64,000 nt of DNA from Pelobates cultripes. Its lineage: Eukaryota > Chordata > Amphibia > Anura > Pelobatidae. Numbering within the stretch: position 1 is the stretch's first letter; every line of letters begins with the position of its first letter. Made by a program: the position numbers and the translations under genes. This document shows positions 11,936 to 24,570 of this stretch, piece by piece. The stretch spans positions 248,285,189-248,349,188 of the forward strand of contig OW240917.1 in assembly GCA_933207985.1 (NCBI GenBank), read 5' to 3'. A model generated the notes under the pieces. The model saw nothing but the letters and a program-made list of their open reading frames with translations. It did no database searches and had not been told where the DNA came from.

Positions 11936-12368
11936 GTGCCCAAGCTTACTGGTTTCCTTGCTAGTCTACAAGGAGTATACTTAAAGCAGGGCAGCACTCT
12001 TCATGTACTGCCTAACAGCATGCAGATTACGTGCCCAGGAGAACATGGCGGATCTGGCAACACTATATGTGATGTTTTGTGCCATCACCTTCTTCTTGTT
12101 CCTAGTCTACAAACCCTGGCAGCTTCATCTCTCTTTCAGGAGCCCCCATCACTATTTCCCTCACATACATGCCTCACAGTACAAAATGAGAGTCTATCAT
12201 TCGAGACCCTCCAAAACTGAGGTTGATCATGCATAATGAGACACCATAAGCCTCTACTGCGAGGAGCACAAGAAAAAAGCCTACTCCCATCATCCACAGA
12301 AAAATCTGTCAGCAGAAGCTTCACTCATGTTTTGCCTTAAATACTTTATTTGTATTATTATACAAATA
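11936..12368. other. Intergenic, one short hydrophobic open frame
   Basis: A 63-codon frame at 12045-12236 starts at an ATG with a good context (GAACATGG) and has a hydrophobic stretch near its start. There is no homology I recognise and no splice or promoter support, so it is not called as a gene. Confidence 0.3.
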
Positions 12369-12515
12369 TTATTCACTAAAGTGAGAATTCAAAGTGAATT
12401 TCAAATTTAAGGCTGGACTAGTCGAACCGAAAGCATAGCCGACTCAGAGAATGATTCCAATTCAGCTAGTTTGACCTTAAAGTTGAGGGTCCCTTTGAAT
12501 TCTTACTTTAGTAGA
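12369..12515. repeat. TTCACTAAA hairpin repeat
   Basis: It starts TATTCACTAAAGTGAGAATT and ends GAATTCTTACTTTAGT, with an internal partial inverted match. This is a member of the dispersed family also seen at 19435, 27130, 34166, 35278, 47860, 51700, 61197 and 63115. Confidence 0.65.
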
Positions 12516-13894
12516 AAAAAAAGCCTGACAGTGTTTATTAGATTTTATGAAAAACTATAAAAATGACAGTGTCACTTTAATTGTGAAAGTTGCCAATCAA
12601 CGCCTCCTGCAGTGTAGTGGATATGTCTTATTCCTGGAGGCTTATGGCTGCATGTGCCCAGTCTGCTAACGTGTCTCAAAAAGACTATAATTTGATTTCT
12701 AAACACATTCATCCAGCTCATGAACAACCCCATTTAGGTTTTATAGCACACAATGGCAATAAAAAGAACGAGGATGCAGTAAAGGAATGAATGTATAAGG
12801 TTTCTTTTCACTTTCTGGACAAGTAACAACACGTTTCAGAAATTCAGACGTACAGCCTGCGTGATGCAGAGAGCACTGTCAGTAAACTGTTGTGTCATTA
12901 TTAAACTGGGGTGTTTATTCTCATTGGAGTGATTATTAAAGGAACTCAGCCAGACACAAAATATAAGAATACTCATAATGTACTGGAGAAACAAACAGAG
13001 CAAACCCTGCTTCTACGCACAAACAGCAGGAGAGTGGAAAATCGAGGAGGAAATTTGTACAGATGGGGAAAGTTTTGTAAAACCGCCATGTTTTCTTCCC
13101 TGCATTGATGAGAATCACTCATCACCTATTGTGTCGTGGAATGTAACCAGTTGACTGAGTGGTCACCAATTTGGTCCAAGTTGGTAACGTTCCATTACAG
13201 AAATACCATAGCCAGTAGTCCAGTGGTCTACCTTCAGAAAGTTTACACTCTCCCATGCCAATCTGAATATTGTTACATAGATTTAAGAAGGCGGTTATGG
13301 TAGGTCACTGTTTCATTAATAAACCCCTTATGTGAGCACTATCTTTTTATAATTAATTGAAATGAAAGCCTTTAAAGCAACTGATGCTAAAACGAAAGTA
13401 CAACGACCAACAAGTAATGGAAGCGAGTATGCCAAAATGGCCGCTAGGCACACAGGGCGAATGCCTAGGCTGTGTGCCACCAATTAAAATGAATATGCAT
13501 AATTCATTTATATCACACGTAAGACATGTGTCTAGTGCCATTTAGATTGTGTAAATGGATCTGTGCAAGATCGGAGCTGAGCTAGGTATGAGGATTCCCA
13601 GGTTATCTCATGGTTAACAATCTGTCACCAGACAGAAGTGACATTACTGGAAAGAAAGTCTGTGTTACGGTATTTGCAAACACTGAGAACAAAAGTGGAT
13701 CTACAACCTGTCTGTCAGTTATGGACAGACAAATCAAGAGCTTATCAATGTCACACAAAGCATTTTCAGTTGATCTTACTTTCTCTGCAGTAATTAACAT
13801 CGGTGAAACTTGAATCATACACTTTTTGCTACTTTCATTCAACGTGTGCATTGTTTACCCCACCATTAGAAAAATAGGCAACATTTCACCATCC
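12516..13894. other. Intergenic, nothing recognised
   Basis: Short open frames on both strands only. No supported gene, RNA or transposon end. Confidence 0.45.
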
Positions 13895-14056
13895 CACAGA
13901 TTTTTGTAATTACAATTAATGTGGACCTCACACTCACTGAAGACCCCTAGAGTCTCACTAAAAGTCTTCTAATTACACAGATGTTTGTAATTACAGACTA
14001 AGTGGATCTCACACTTACTGAAGACACTTGGATCCTCACTAGAATTCTTGATAAAT
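13895..14056. repeat. Two-copy 81-bp tandem duplication
   Basis: CACAGATTTTTGTAATTACA at 13895 recurs as CACAGATGTTTGTAATTACA at 13976, and the rest of the unit (CTCACACTCACTGAAGAC / CTCACACTTACTGAAGAC) follows with the same 81-bp offset. The copies have diverged noticeably. Confidence 0.85.
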
Positions 14057-16187
14057 CAGCTGTTTGACCAAGCCTCCATTATCTGCAGAATTAGCTTTAA
14101 TTCCAAATGCATCTCATGTTAGTGTGACAGGCCAGTTGAGTGGACTGTGTAACACTTTCTAAGTGCATAAAATAAACGTGACCTCTGCTAGGCCCTGTTT
14201 AATTTCTAACTGCTTCCCCTGGCAGCCCATCTCATTGTGTTTACGGTGCTAATCTCTTAACAATAGCCTGATTTTTTTTCACTCCCCTCCCCCCCCCCAG
14301 CACAATGAAACCGGTGGGCTGTCCTACAATGTGTCCTGTCTCCTTTACTACACAAACAGGGAATCTAAAAAGGTATCCATCATTCTGCTGTGGTTTAGCA
14401 ATTATAATCTATGTGGCCCAGCTATTCCTGGACACTATCCCGGTTTCATCACCTGTCACCGCTGCTGGGAGGCCCTTCTAGGCACCCACCAAAGTTTCTA
14501 TGAACCAGCATCACATTATATCTTGGGAATTTAGTCTCTTTGTTTAGGGAGGTTGTGTAGCAATTGAACAATTGGGCCAAAACTGCACTCACTAGCTGAG
14601 CTTTTTAAAGCTGTTTAAGTGAAATAACTGACAATAAACAAAATTTTCTACTTAGTCAATTTTGGATTTTTGTTCAGGATTTACAGTGATGGAGAACTTT
14701 TATGAGCTCAAAAATTGACCACGTGTGCATTCTCCTGTCCCTTTTTAGAAAAATTTCCCTTTTCTATTTGCGATTTTCTCTACCTGTCTACTGCCTACAT
14801 TAACTACACTAAAGATCTTGAACGGAACTGATATCAGCAAAGACTGTGAAATAGACAAAAAGGGTCCTAGCACACAAGCTTCATTGGAGATAAAAAGGCA
14901 ACGTTTCAACTGAACAGGGTCTTTATCAAACCAATTGCCGCTGCCTTTTTGTCTCCAATAAAAGTCTGCATTTAATAAGCATGTGGTCCCGGACTTTTGT
15001 CACCATGTCTGTGTGGCACAAGCTGAAGGTCCTGTTTGTAAACGAGTGCAATCCCTGGCCTTTTGTTCTCATCAGCAAAGGTCACCTGTTGATGTCAAGA
15101 AGCATAAAGCCCAACATTTTTTCAGGATCGATGGCTATAATGTTGGTAGACACCAAGTGTCACGTCCGATGCCTCTCAATATCAGTGGTGGCATTTGTGC
15201 TACAGGTTTGCAATCATTCCTTCCAAAAGTTCCTAAAAGAAGAGTTGTTCTGAGATCCAGTGGTGACCGTGACCCATATGTTCGTCAGCAGGATGAGACC
15301 TTGTTTGCAAACGAGAGGGAGAACATTTACGAGGCAGGAAATGGTAGAAGTAGGAAACAGCCCTTAAATTTCTATAATTACAAATTTCACATAAAGGTGA
15401 CCTTCCACCCAGAAACACTGTAATTAATTGGGCGTAATAAACAGTTTGTATATTAGTATATTATATTAAGATACTTTTTATAGGAATAGTTCAACTATTT
15501 TTAATGGGATTTTAATAATGCATTCAACCAGTCTGTCTGAAATATCTTATTAAAAATATCTTAACCAGTAAATTAAGTCAGATCTGCCTTAAGTCTAATG
15601 AAACATTATATCTATTTATATTTTTATTAGTGACTATACATCATAGATCAGGTAGTTAGCCTGTCGACTAAATGGCAGTCTCTGCACACAAATTTGAGAA
15701 GTGCTCTGCCTCCCGCTGGCTTCCGTCGCCTTTGCTGTAAGTCCTCCAAATGCCAAGCAATCTGTGGGCAAGATAACATGCTAAATCATGCAGATCTAGA
15801 CCTGGCAGCGTTGAGGAGGATTTGTCAGCTTTTGGTATGTTAGGGAAGGGCAGACTGACTCAGACACACAACACTGCAACTCCACCTCAGCTAATGGGAA
15901 GAGTCAGAAAGACTGATAGTAATCGCCATCTTTATCATTCTCTGCAACTACCCATAAGCTAACATCAGGCTCCACAGGTCAGATCCTATCTCCCTCCAGT
16001 AATTAATGTGTCTGCCACTCTTGTGACCAATGGTGTTCTTGGGAGCCTAAATCCCCCAGAATCCTTTTTTCTTGTATATTCCTATTACTATTCTCAGCCA
16101 CAATGATAAGGAGAAAAGACAGGGTTACGTCAAAGGGCTTATTCACTAAACTCTGAATTGTAGAAAGTTGAATTCCAAACGGCATAG
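14057..16187. other. Intergenic; unexplained 146-codon frame
   Basis: An open frame from 14983 to 15423 overlaps a second frame at 14981-15253 in another phase. Neither resembles a known protein to me. The stretch before it (14870-14960, AACGTTTCAACTGAACAGGG) looks like part of an anuran dispersed repeat, so the frame may belong to a repeat. Confidence 0.35.
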
Positions 16188-16548
16188 TTAAAGGAATGTC
16201 CTAATATAAAAAATAAGTACGGTATATTTATTTTTAGAATTAGAGTTTCCGTATTTGGGTGTTGGGCACTTGCCCCAGTGTCAGTCACAGAGAAGCACTG
16301 AAAAGTATTCGGCAAAGCTGAGTGTGAAGGCTTACAGTTATTGAGTCTTCATGTAAAAGTGCCTCTAGTGGCCGTCTGCTGGATTGACTGATTGACAGTC
16401 ACTAGAGGCATCTTATCTGACAAACGTAAACATTGAAAATTCTCAGAAATGGCAATGTTTACATTTGTCAGAGAGCAGAGACAAGGTTTATGCACCAAAA
16501 CTACTACAATAAGATGTACTGGTTTTGGTGATTAGAAGGTCCCTTTAA
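16188..16548. mobile_element. TTAA-bounded MITE-like element
   Basis: TTAA at 16188-16191 and 16545-16548. The right end reads GGTCCCTTTAA, related inverted to the left end TTAAAGGAATGTCC. It contains the AAACATTG...CAATGTTT stem and GCCTCTAGTGG...CACTAGAGGC, both seen in sister copies. It sits just after a partial TTCACTAAA repeat (from about 16141) that it may have interrupted. Confidence 0.7.
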
Positions 16549-17099
16549 GGCTAAAGTAGCAAAGATGTTACTAAATCTGAGATAAAGATTTCTTCCAGAA
16601 CAGTTATTTTTGCTTAAACTGTGCTATTTGGATGTCGGCTTGCTCACGTTTAATAACACTGAGACTGTATTCAGAATCTGGAAGACAACAAAGTACGCCA
16701 GGTCACTCCCATCCAGTATGAATATTGGGAAGTGTGATTTGTGGCATACTTCCTTTCAAGACAACAATTATTAAAGGCATAATTTCTGGCAGATTAATAT
16801 AGCACACATATCAATAAACACTGGGAGGGAGGATCTAACCCTTACAATACACCCATTTTCCTCTGGGAGAAGCACATGAGTGGGAGAGAAACAGAAAGCA
16901 GAGTTACGGCTTATATTGACTTTCCAGGACAATAAAGAATTGTCTGGGAGGGTGTTTACACAAATAACATAGAAAAAGAAAATAACTTTCCATTTCTTTT
17001 TCCGAAACTCAGTTCTGGTAAATGCATTAATAAGAGATCAATTTAGTTGAAATGAGTGAGTGAGTTTAGCAGTAGATGCTCTTCTCCCCAAGAATGTAA
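16549..17099. other. Intergenic, nothing recognised
   Basis: No exon or repeat boundary seen. Confidence 0.4.
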
Positions 17100-17494
17100 T
17101 TAAAGGGACACTAAAGGCACCCGGACCACTAGCTCATTGAAGTGGTCTGGGTGCAATGTCCCTGTCCCCTTAACCATACATTGCAAATCATTGCAGTTTT
17201 AGAGAAACTACATTGTTTACCTTGCAGGACTAAGACAGTCTCTAGTGGCTGTCTACTAGACTGCCACTTCGGGGTTTTACCGGACAACCGGTCAGCTAAC
17301 TGACGCTGGATGTCTTCACAATTTGCATGAGGACATTCATTGCCAGTTAAATCCTCATAGGAATGCATTGAGTTGTTTTTTTAAACCTTTATCTACTGGG
17401 GGGGGGGGGAGATCCGCGAGGGAGTACGGGACTAGGGGGATCTACAGTGCTAGGAATACAACTTTGTATTCCTAGCACTATTGTATTCCTTTAA
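17100..17494. mobile_element. TTAA-bounded MITE-like element
   Basis: TTAA at 17100-17103 and 17491-17494. The left end is AAGGGACACTAAAGGCACCC; near the right end lies a perfect stem-loop (GTGCTAGGAATACAA...TTGTATTCCTAGCAC, 17439-17470). It shares the AGTGGTCTGGGTGC block with 3291-3769. A run of ten or more G lies at 17399-17410. Confidence 0.8.
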
Positions 17495-19434
17495 ATATGA
17501 TTGAGGCCTGTTCTACACCGGGAGCAGTTAAAATGGCTGTCGGTGCAGGCAGGTTCAAAGGAACGTTTGGAAAGGGTATGTCAGTATCATAACACCATTT
17601 GGCTAGTAATATTTCTGTTTATCACCAAAACACTGGCAGCCTTGCTGTTGTCATGATAACTAAATGAATCACAGGATGGGCCTTCATAATAAACAATATT
17701 GTACCCTTGTCAGTTTAGTTTGAACTTGATTCTGTTTGTTCCAATTTATTCATACTTTGTTTTTAATTTTTTTTTTCTCCTCACACTTTATTAATGTTAT
17801 TTTATACACCTCTTCCCAATGAATACCAGTAAGTAAACTTTGATATAAATCATAATAGCTGTGGAGGGACCGCTAACTGTCCGTAATTTGTCTTTATGTT
17901 ATTGCCTGTACTTCCCCATTTATTTGTGACTATTCGTGTGTTTTGCCTGCTCCCTGTTCGGGAGAGCTCATACAAATGGAACTCGTTCGTCTCCCGAATG
18001 GGGAGCACCCTAATACCTCACTTAGAATGTTGATTTAGAACTTTCACACCTCCACCTGCTGCCAAAACCGCAAGGGAAGCCTTGGCGCGTGTCTCCCCTA
18101 GGTGGGCGCCCGTTTCTTATCACTGGCCGCCATCCTGGGGGAACATCCGTGAACAGCTTCCCTCCCCATTTGTGTCCTGAACGACCGCCCAGGGCCCATT
18201 GTAATGTTCACATAAAGAAAGGAGACGCTTCCCTTGCCGGGTTTCACATAACAGGAAATGTGCACTGCAGTGGTTATGGTGCTCATGGTGTTTGATGATG
18301 GCACACATTTCCTGTTGATTGAAATCCTTAACTTCTGTTTTATTATAACCTTCAGAATGCTGTCACAGCATAAATGAATAATAATATACATAACTAATAG
18401 TACAATGTAGCCTGAGCTAGTAATGTGAATAACACAAAATACAGAATGGACAGTGTATAATAAACAGATAAATAGTATACAGACTATAAAGGTGTCTTAT
18501 GATAGTTTGTATTTTGGCTGGACATTCCACAGTGTAATAATTCTGACCTTTCGTTCATGTTGGCTTTCCCATTATGAATTAATTTGTAGTAGGGAGTTGT
18601 AGGCTTCCGCACATGAAGTACCCCTGATTGCCTATCCTGTATCTGTCTTTTTAACTCTGGAATTTTTTAAAGTCTCGCGGAAGTTCCTATTTTACTTTAG
18701 CCAGCCTGTATATGAGATATGCGCTCCCTGACCTCCATAGAATAAAGCGAGCACTGAAGTAGGCTGCTTTCAATTACGGATTTCTTTCACAAGTGTACTT
18801 TATTGCTAACAAAATGAATAACCAATACACTCCAGGATCCTGTCCTGTTACACTCCCATTATCAGGACCAGATGGAAGGGGGAGGAAGAGAATTTGGATA
18901 TGTGCAATTCTAAATCCCACAAATAGAGGGCACAGTAGAACAGATGACGCCCCTCATTGTAGCACTGTAGGGAAGACAAGCAGACAGTTACACAGCTATA
19001 ATAAAATCCACATCCTATAGAACTGCTCTGTCTCCTCTCTAAGTTATGTGTCAGCTGTTACTAAAGTACTAAAGGGGCACTCGAAGCAAAATGATTACCA
19101 TTGTTCATTGTAGTGGTCATGGTTCTGCTTTTCGGCAACATGTGCGCTCTTTCCAGTACCCGCAGCCCTCCCTTCACAGTGGCCCGGACAATAAAGTAAT
19201 TATACTTCTTCAGTATCGGTACCAATCAGTATTCGGTACCGGTACCGATCCATCAAACCTTGGAGTGCTTGAGTGGTTTTATTCACCACAATTCAATTTT
19301 ACCTGAACAAGCTCCAAAGTGTTTCTTCAACACAGGGAGATAATATGCTGTTGGGAAACTTTGGATTTTCCGCACATGCGACACGGCCAAAGTCCGCTCT
19401 GCCATTAGCTCACTAGCTACATACCTGCAGAGCT
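17495..19434. other. Intergenic with a dispersed-repeat-like block
   Basis: About 17870-18290 (CTCCCTGTTCGGGAGAG, CGTCTCCCGAATGGGGAG, then a GC-rich tract) resembles a dispersed anuran repeat, and the open frames inside it are not supported as genes. The remainder shows nothing recognisable apart from a GGTACC-rich patch at 19217-19250. Confidence 0.35.
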
Positions 19435-19570
19435 ATTCACTAAACTGGGAATTGTGGAGAAGTGAAAAGGGAAATGAAACTAATAAGCTAAAACAGACAA
19501 ACTGCAAACAATTCTCCTTCTGCGCTATTTTACCCGCTTGGCGACAATTCTTGGTTTATTAAATAAGCCC
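19435..19570. repeat. TTCACTAAA hairpin repeat
   Basis: Left TATTCACTAAACTGGGAATT, right ACAATTCTTGGTTTATTAAA, roughly inverted; same family as 12369-12515. Confidence 0.65.
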
Positions 19571-20021
19571 CAATGTAGGACATTCTGTGGGGCCGGCTTG
19601 GTATTGTCCGTAGTGCAGCTGCTGGGAGACACAATCCACGTTAATAGTTTGCATTTTCTCTATGTAGCAGCTGCAAAGCATAACTGGAGGAAGAGCTGGT
19701 GTTTTTTTTTTCTGCTTATCAAAGCCAAATAAGACGTGCAAAGCTAGAATCACACAGAGTATGCCCGAGGGTACATCTGACCCTGAAACACAACCCTATT
19801 ACACTTGAAATTGGATTCACATTACCATGAAAACTGACTATTCTGCAGTATTGCAAATCCTTTATTGAGTGCACACTCTCTCTGTCTTTTATGTAAACAA
19901 AAAGAAAATATTAAATAATTTTATAAAAAGGGTATTATATAGGAAGTGCTTGCTGAGCTCAGTTTGGACCTTTTGCATTTTATGTATTTTCATTTTATGT
20001 CTGTCTGTTTTGCATTTCACA
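19571..20021. other. Intergenic, nothing recognised
   Basis: AT-rich; no exon or repeat end found. Confidence 0.4.
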
Positions 20022-20201
20022 TACAGAATCTCACAAAAGTGAGTACACTCCCTCACATTTTTGTAAATATTTTATTATATCTTTTCATGTGACAACACTG
20101 AAGAAATGACACTCTGCTACAATGTAAAGTAGTAAGTGTACAGATATAATAAAATATTTACAAAAATGTGAGGGGTTTACTCACTTTTGTGAGATACTGT
20201 A
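20022..20201. mobile_element. Tc1-type MITE, 180 bp
   Basis: It has TA at both ends and long terminal inverted repeats: CTCACAAAAGTGAGTACACT at the left matches AGTAAACCCC...CTCACTTTTGTGAG at the right, continuing through TCACATTTTTGTAAATATTT and AAATATTTACAAAAATGTGA. The short middle (GACAACACTGAAGAAATGAC) also matches, from memory, a Tc1-family sequence abundant in teleost fish. No transposase remains; it is an internally deleted copy. Confidence 0.85.
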
Positions 20202-21039
20202 CTAATGTTAGAACATGTATTCTCAAGGTGAATGTGATTAGGAAATGTCACATTTTTAATCAAATGAAACCAAAACCTGCTGCAATGGTGAACTACAAGA
20301 TCAGTGATTGATAAATAATACAAACAGCCATCAATTAAATTAATGGTGGTTTGAGTATTTTATAAACACTATACTTATCCCCATAAAAACATAGGAGAGA
20401 GAAAAAAAGAAATCCCATGAAACCCCTGCCATTAGTCTGGAGCCTGCTTACAATTGTGATCCTAATGAAAAAAATAAAAATCCAGCTCTGCTCAGTACGG
20501 CTAACACTGATCCAATCCACCAGTAATGTACTTAAGTATTTCAGTGTTGCAGTAAGGACCTGTGATTTCATCTCAATAGTGAAAGTCAGTGGACGGGGTT
20601 TTTCACTAAGGATTGTCAGGAATTCACAATTTGTTTTTTTTAAATTCTGTATTTTAGTAGTGCATTGCCAAATTCACAAACAGACAAGACATGTCAGATA
20701 ATAATATTACAGCATGTCATAAGATAGTATAATATACATGTCGATAGTACTGCACATTTTTTCTGTTAAAAGTAAGAGAAACATTACACAGTGCAGGGGA
20801 AATTAATGTAAAAGATTGTCTGACAAATAGGCTCGACCTACCCATTGGTAGAGATTATAGCTAGGATTGATCGAAATAAAATAAATAAGATATGAATAGA
20901 TAAGGCAGAATTAACAGGTAGTATTTACCACTGGGTATTTCGAGTTAGGCAACAGCATATGGTGTTCATGCAAAGATTAATACGATAACTGAGAATGAAA
21001 CATGACTATAGAAATCACATATATTTCTAGTCTAGCCAT
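20202..21039. other. Intergenic, nothing recognised
   Basis: AT-rich; no supported feature. Confidence 0.4.
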
Positions 21040-21790
21040 TAGCATGGATGGCAGCCATCTCAGCCGATGGGGAGACACTGCCTATAGCACTGGAGTCCAT
21101 TAAACTGTGGGGGGACACCCCACCAGCCACAAACACAGACTTGCATTGCTCCTCCAGGATACCCGCTGGATGGACTCATTACACGCTGTTAGCACAGCTG
21201 AACAGCATCCCTTCAGTGGCACAATGTGTGGCTCCCACGGGAACACTGATGAGGGACATGATGGCAAGATTTGATAGAATGCAGACCACGAGGTAGCGTC
21301 TGCTTTGGGCTCTGTTTTTGCCATCTTAAAATCCATTTCTTGGAGGAGAGGTGTTTTGGAGATCCCTCTGAATCCTGGCAGTCCAGAGCTCGGGTCTGGC
21401 TGTGACACCCGGCTTGTCAAGTAGTTTGGTGGCAGCTCAGTTAGTGAGTCTTTCTCAGAATATGGCGCATATATTGTCGAATGCCAACAGGAACGGGTCA
21501 GTCTGGGGAGCCGTCTGCAGGTTTGTTGTCAGCCATCTTAGGGATCAAGCCTCTGGGTTCTGGCGTGCCCTTGGCTGGAGAGCCCCTGGGAATGGGTCAA
21601 ATAGCCCATTAGTAGGGACCGGATATCCCCTGCCGGTCCAAATTAGGCGGGCGCCAAAGTGAGTCTTATATCAGGCATTAGCTGAGGATCAGCCGCCTCC
21701 TCTGTTCTCCACTTTCACGTAGGCCTCAGGACAATCCGGCATGGATTTCAGCCGCCAGGACTGAGAACGTTCATACCAGGCACTCGCCAG
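21040..21790. repeat. GC-richer block, possibly a retroelement 5' region
   Basis: This block is GC-richer than its surroundings, with open frames on both strands starting near GCATGGATGGCAGCCATCTC, but no domain is recognisable. Its composition and position beside other repeats suggest an L1-like leader; this is inference. Confidence 0.3.
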
Positions 21791-21835
21791 AGTACTCCTC
21801 TGGCAGGTGAAGTATTGTAAGGCATAATATAGATT

Positions 21836-22262
21836 ACCAAAGAAAAACAATTTACCTGCACTCTCTCCTTAATCCCTATGTATTTTTAAACAAATGAGAG
21901 GGTAAGCCCAACTGCCAACGTCAAGGCAGAACCCCTAGGTGGGTTCTAACTCTAACCATTCACCTTGCTTCCTTGAGCTTCTGGCAAAGACATCTCTAAT
22001 GAGACAGAAGGGGGTATTTTTTTTATACAGCCCTATATATTATTAACCCTTAATAGGGAACACATGGGATGTGCGGCAGCATTGTAACAAAGCTGTGTGA
22101 TACAAAAAGTGGATACAAATGCAAAAAGATAAGGGGGTCTGCCTTGACGTTGGCAGGTGGGCTTATCCTCTCATGGCCATTGGAGGTAACTAAAAACCTC
22201 CATTTGTTTAAAAATACATAGGGATTAAGGAGAGGGTGCAGGGGACTTGTTTTTCTTTGGTT
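21836..22262. mobile_element. Foldback element with arms of about 100 bp
   Basis: Left arm ACCAAAGAAAAACAA...CTCTCTCCTTAATCCCTATG...GCCAACGTCAAGGCAGA is the reverse complement of right arm TCTGCCTTGACGTTGGC...CATAGGGATTAAGGAGAG...TTGTTTTTCTTTGGT. The arms differ by small indels. The 200-bp centre has no coding content. Confidence 0.85.
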
Positions 22263-23151
22263 TTTACTATATATTGGGGCTGATGTGTACTGTAGTCATT
22301 GCTGCCTCCCAGTAGTGATGGGAGTGAACGCAGGACTTTTGCATAATATGGATTACTTTTCTCGGGTAATCAGCAGGTTTTCAGACTGAATCTAAGTAGC
22401 TCCAGCCATGTGCAACCTGCTCGGTTGGCTGCCAGGCCCCGATCCCCTTAATTTTAAACTTAAGGCCAAAATAGATAAATTGGAAAAATTATCTGAGGCG
22501 GCTCCTTTGGCATTAAAGTGAACCTGTAATGGTAAAAATGACCATAAAGATACATGGTGTATTTAATGGAAAATATATAGATCTACTCACTTTTCCTCCT
22601 CTGTTCCAGTGCCTCTTTGTAGGTGTTACTCTGTGTGTAACACCCATTTACTGGCTGTCATCCGCTCCACCTCTATTCTTCTTTACTTTGCCCTCCTTGG
22701 GATGCATCAAGCAGGACAAACCTTGTCAGTGACGTTGGCATGTTGACTTCGTTGCCAGTATCAGACATCACTCTGTTCTTAAATTTCTTTGAAGCGCTGG
22801 CTATGGAGGTTTTTTTTAAAATAGGTTTTGTTTCTAAGCTATACATTTTGCTAGCAAACCTGTTAGCACAATGTACAGATACAATCGTATGCTCGATCTA
22901 ATGAGCACAAGTTGTTTAGGTCCCCTTGAGGCAAATATATCTTTTAAATATTTTTGATTAATTTTCCTTTGTTGGTGGTGCTGCCTTTCTTTATGCAGTA
23001 CAAAGCAGAACAGTCATCGGGCTGGAATCTCATGTCCACTTTTACTGTGCTTTTGTGCCCATCACCCAGTAACCCTGTTGGGAGTATGAATTTTAAAAGA
23101 CTTGGTAACAATGAAAACACTAATGATCAGTAGCTTGTTCTAGAGCAGAGA
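22263..23151. other. Intergenic; possible diverged repeat
   Basis: About 22512-22800 starts CATTAAAGTGAACCTGTAAT and may be a decayed relative of the TTAA elements. Nothing else is recognised. Confidence 0.3.
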
Positions 23152-23275
23152 TAGGCAACCTTCGGCATTCCAGATGTTGTGGACTACATCCCCCATAATA
23201 CTCTTACACCCATAATGCTGGCAAAGCATCATGGGAAGTGTAGTCCAAAACATCTGGAGTGCCGAAGGTTGCCTA
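23152..23275. repeat. Hairpin MITE, AGGCAACCTTCGGC ends
   Basis: TAGGCAACCTTCGGCA..CCAGATGTTGTGGACTACA faces TGTAGTCCAAAACATCTGG..TGCCGAAGGTTGCCTA. The ends match almost perfectly, with GCAAAGCATCATGGG in the centre. Confidence 0.85.
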
Positions 23276-23674
23276 CGCCTGTTCTAGAGGGTGAATTTAA
23301 ATCACATACCGGCACTTACACAAAAGCCCTTTTCTATGGTTCAAATGGATTTTTAATCCTTTTTTCTGGGCATTTTTTTCTCTTCAGATCATCGTAAACA
23401 GAAGCAGAACCTTCAGTAACCACCAAAAGCAGAAAGACATCACCACCATGACAACTACAAATTATTGGCACTACCCAATGATGGTCCCATCTTCCCTTGA
23501 GGACCCAAAAACGGAGTCCCTCTTCTATCAAGAAAGATGTCAGATAAAATGAATATGGAACTAATGATTGATTGTGAAAATATTTTCATTTACCAAACAA
23601 TGGCACATTGTATTTAATACTATTCAGATCCCTTCCAACCTGCAAAGAATTATGTATATATGTTTTTGTTTACT
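23276..23674. other. Intergenic, nothing recognised
   Basis: No supported feature. Confidence 0.4.
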
Positions 23675-24570
23675 TGCTTTTTTATTGAACAATTCAGGCA
23701 TAGGACAGATATCATAAATCACAAGTTTTATGATATTATAGGAATATAAAAAGAAAGTACATTGTATAACAGGATCAATAGCAAAATATAAGTTGGTAGA
23801 ACAAAAGGTGCATTATATTATTTGACTGCAGTAGCTAACTGCCATTAAACTTTGTAACTGTTATGAAGATTAACGCTAGCTTGCACTCTATGATAGCATT
23901 ACAGCCATCCTGAAAAACAATACATTCGAAAAGGTGATGAAACAATGAGAAGGAATTAAAAATATCCCCCAAACAAAGTAACAATGTCAATTAATTGGAA
24001 AAGGGCTAGAAGTAGCGGCCTTGAGGACTTGGCTGGTCTATGATTGGCCAACCCTTGACAAACTGCTGGGTCTGGTTAGGTAGTAGATGGACCACAGCCT
24101 GCCACAAAAAGCATTATAAGGGTTGGAAGGGAACCACCACCTGTGTGGCTTAGGCAGGCTAGAGATAACCGCAGTGAAGACGCTATGTAGTTGCAGTCTC
24201 TGATACATCAGATATGTAATAGTTTATGGTATCACCATGAGCAATAGGCAGGCACCTGGGCCAAGTTCACTGCTAAGAAATGGAGTACTTAGTTAGCGGG
24301 TCTACTTGGATTTCTGCCAAAGTAGTGTTTGTCTTGATAAGTCCTGATCGGTGATTGAGTAATTTTCAAAAGAGTAAAATGCGTGACCTCTCGCGACTTT
24401 CATAAAGGTAGCTTGCACTGACCTGCTCGGAAACTGGATGGTAGCATCTTGTAATGACTCTGCTGAAATCTCTTGGAATGAGCTATCAACCACCGCCATT
24501 TTAGCGTGCTTGGGTGTGAACACTGTAGCCAGTAATCTTTTACCACAATGAGGTAGATCCTTGGAATTAA
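23675..24570 (-). mobile_element. L1-like retroelement remnant, minus orientation
   Basis: The left edge (GCTTTTTTATTGAACAATTC) looks like the complement of an A-rich LINE 3' end, and a 73-codon minus-strand frame lies at 24302-24523. No reverse-transcriptase motif is visible, so assignment rests on the tail-like edge and on similar edges at 27435 and 59828. Confidence 0.35.

Noticed and set aside
14250..14345. Exon after the C-rich tract ending CCCAG
   Set aside because: The acceptor looks strong, but the following sequence has no recognisable coding continuity or partner exon.
18089..18391. Overlapping short frames on both strands
   Set aside because: They fall in a GC-rich dispersed-repeat-like block and have no family match.
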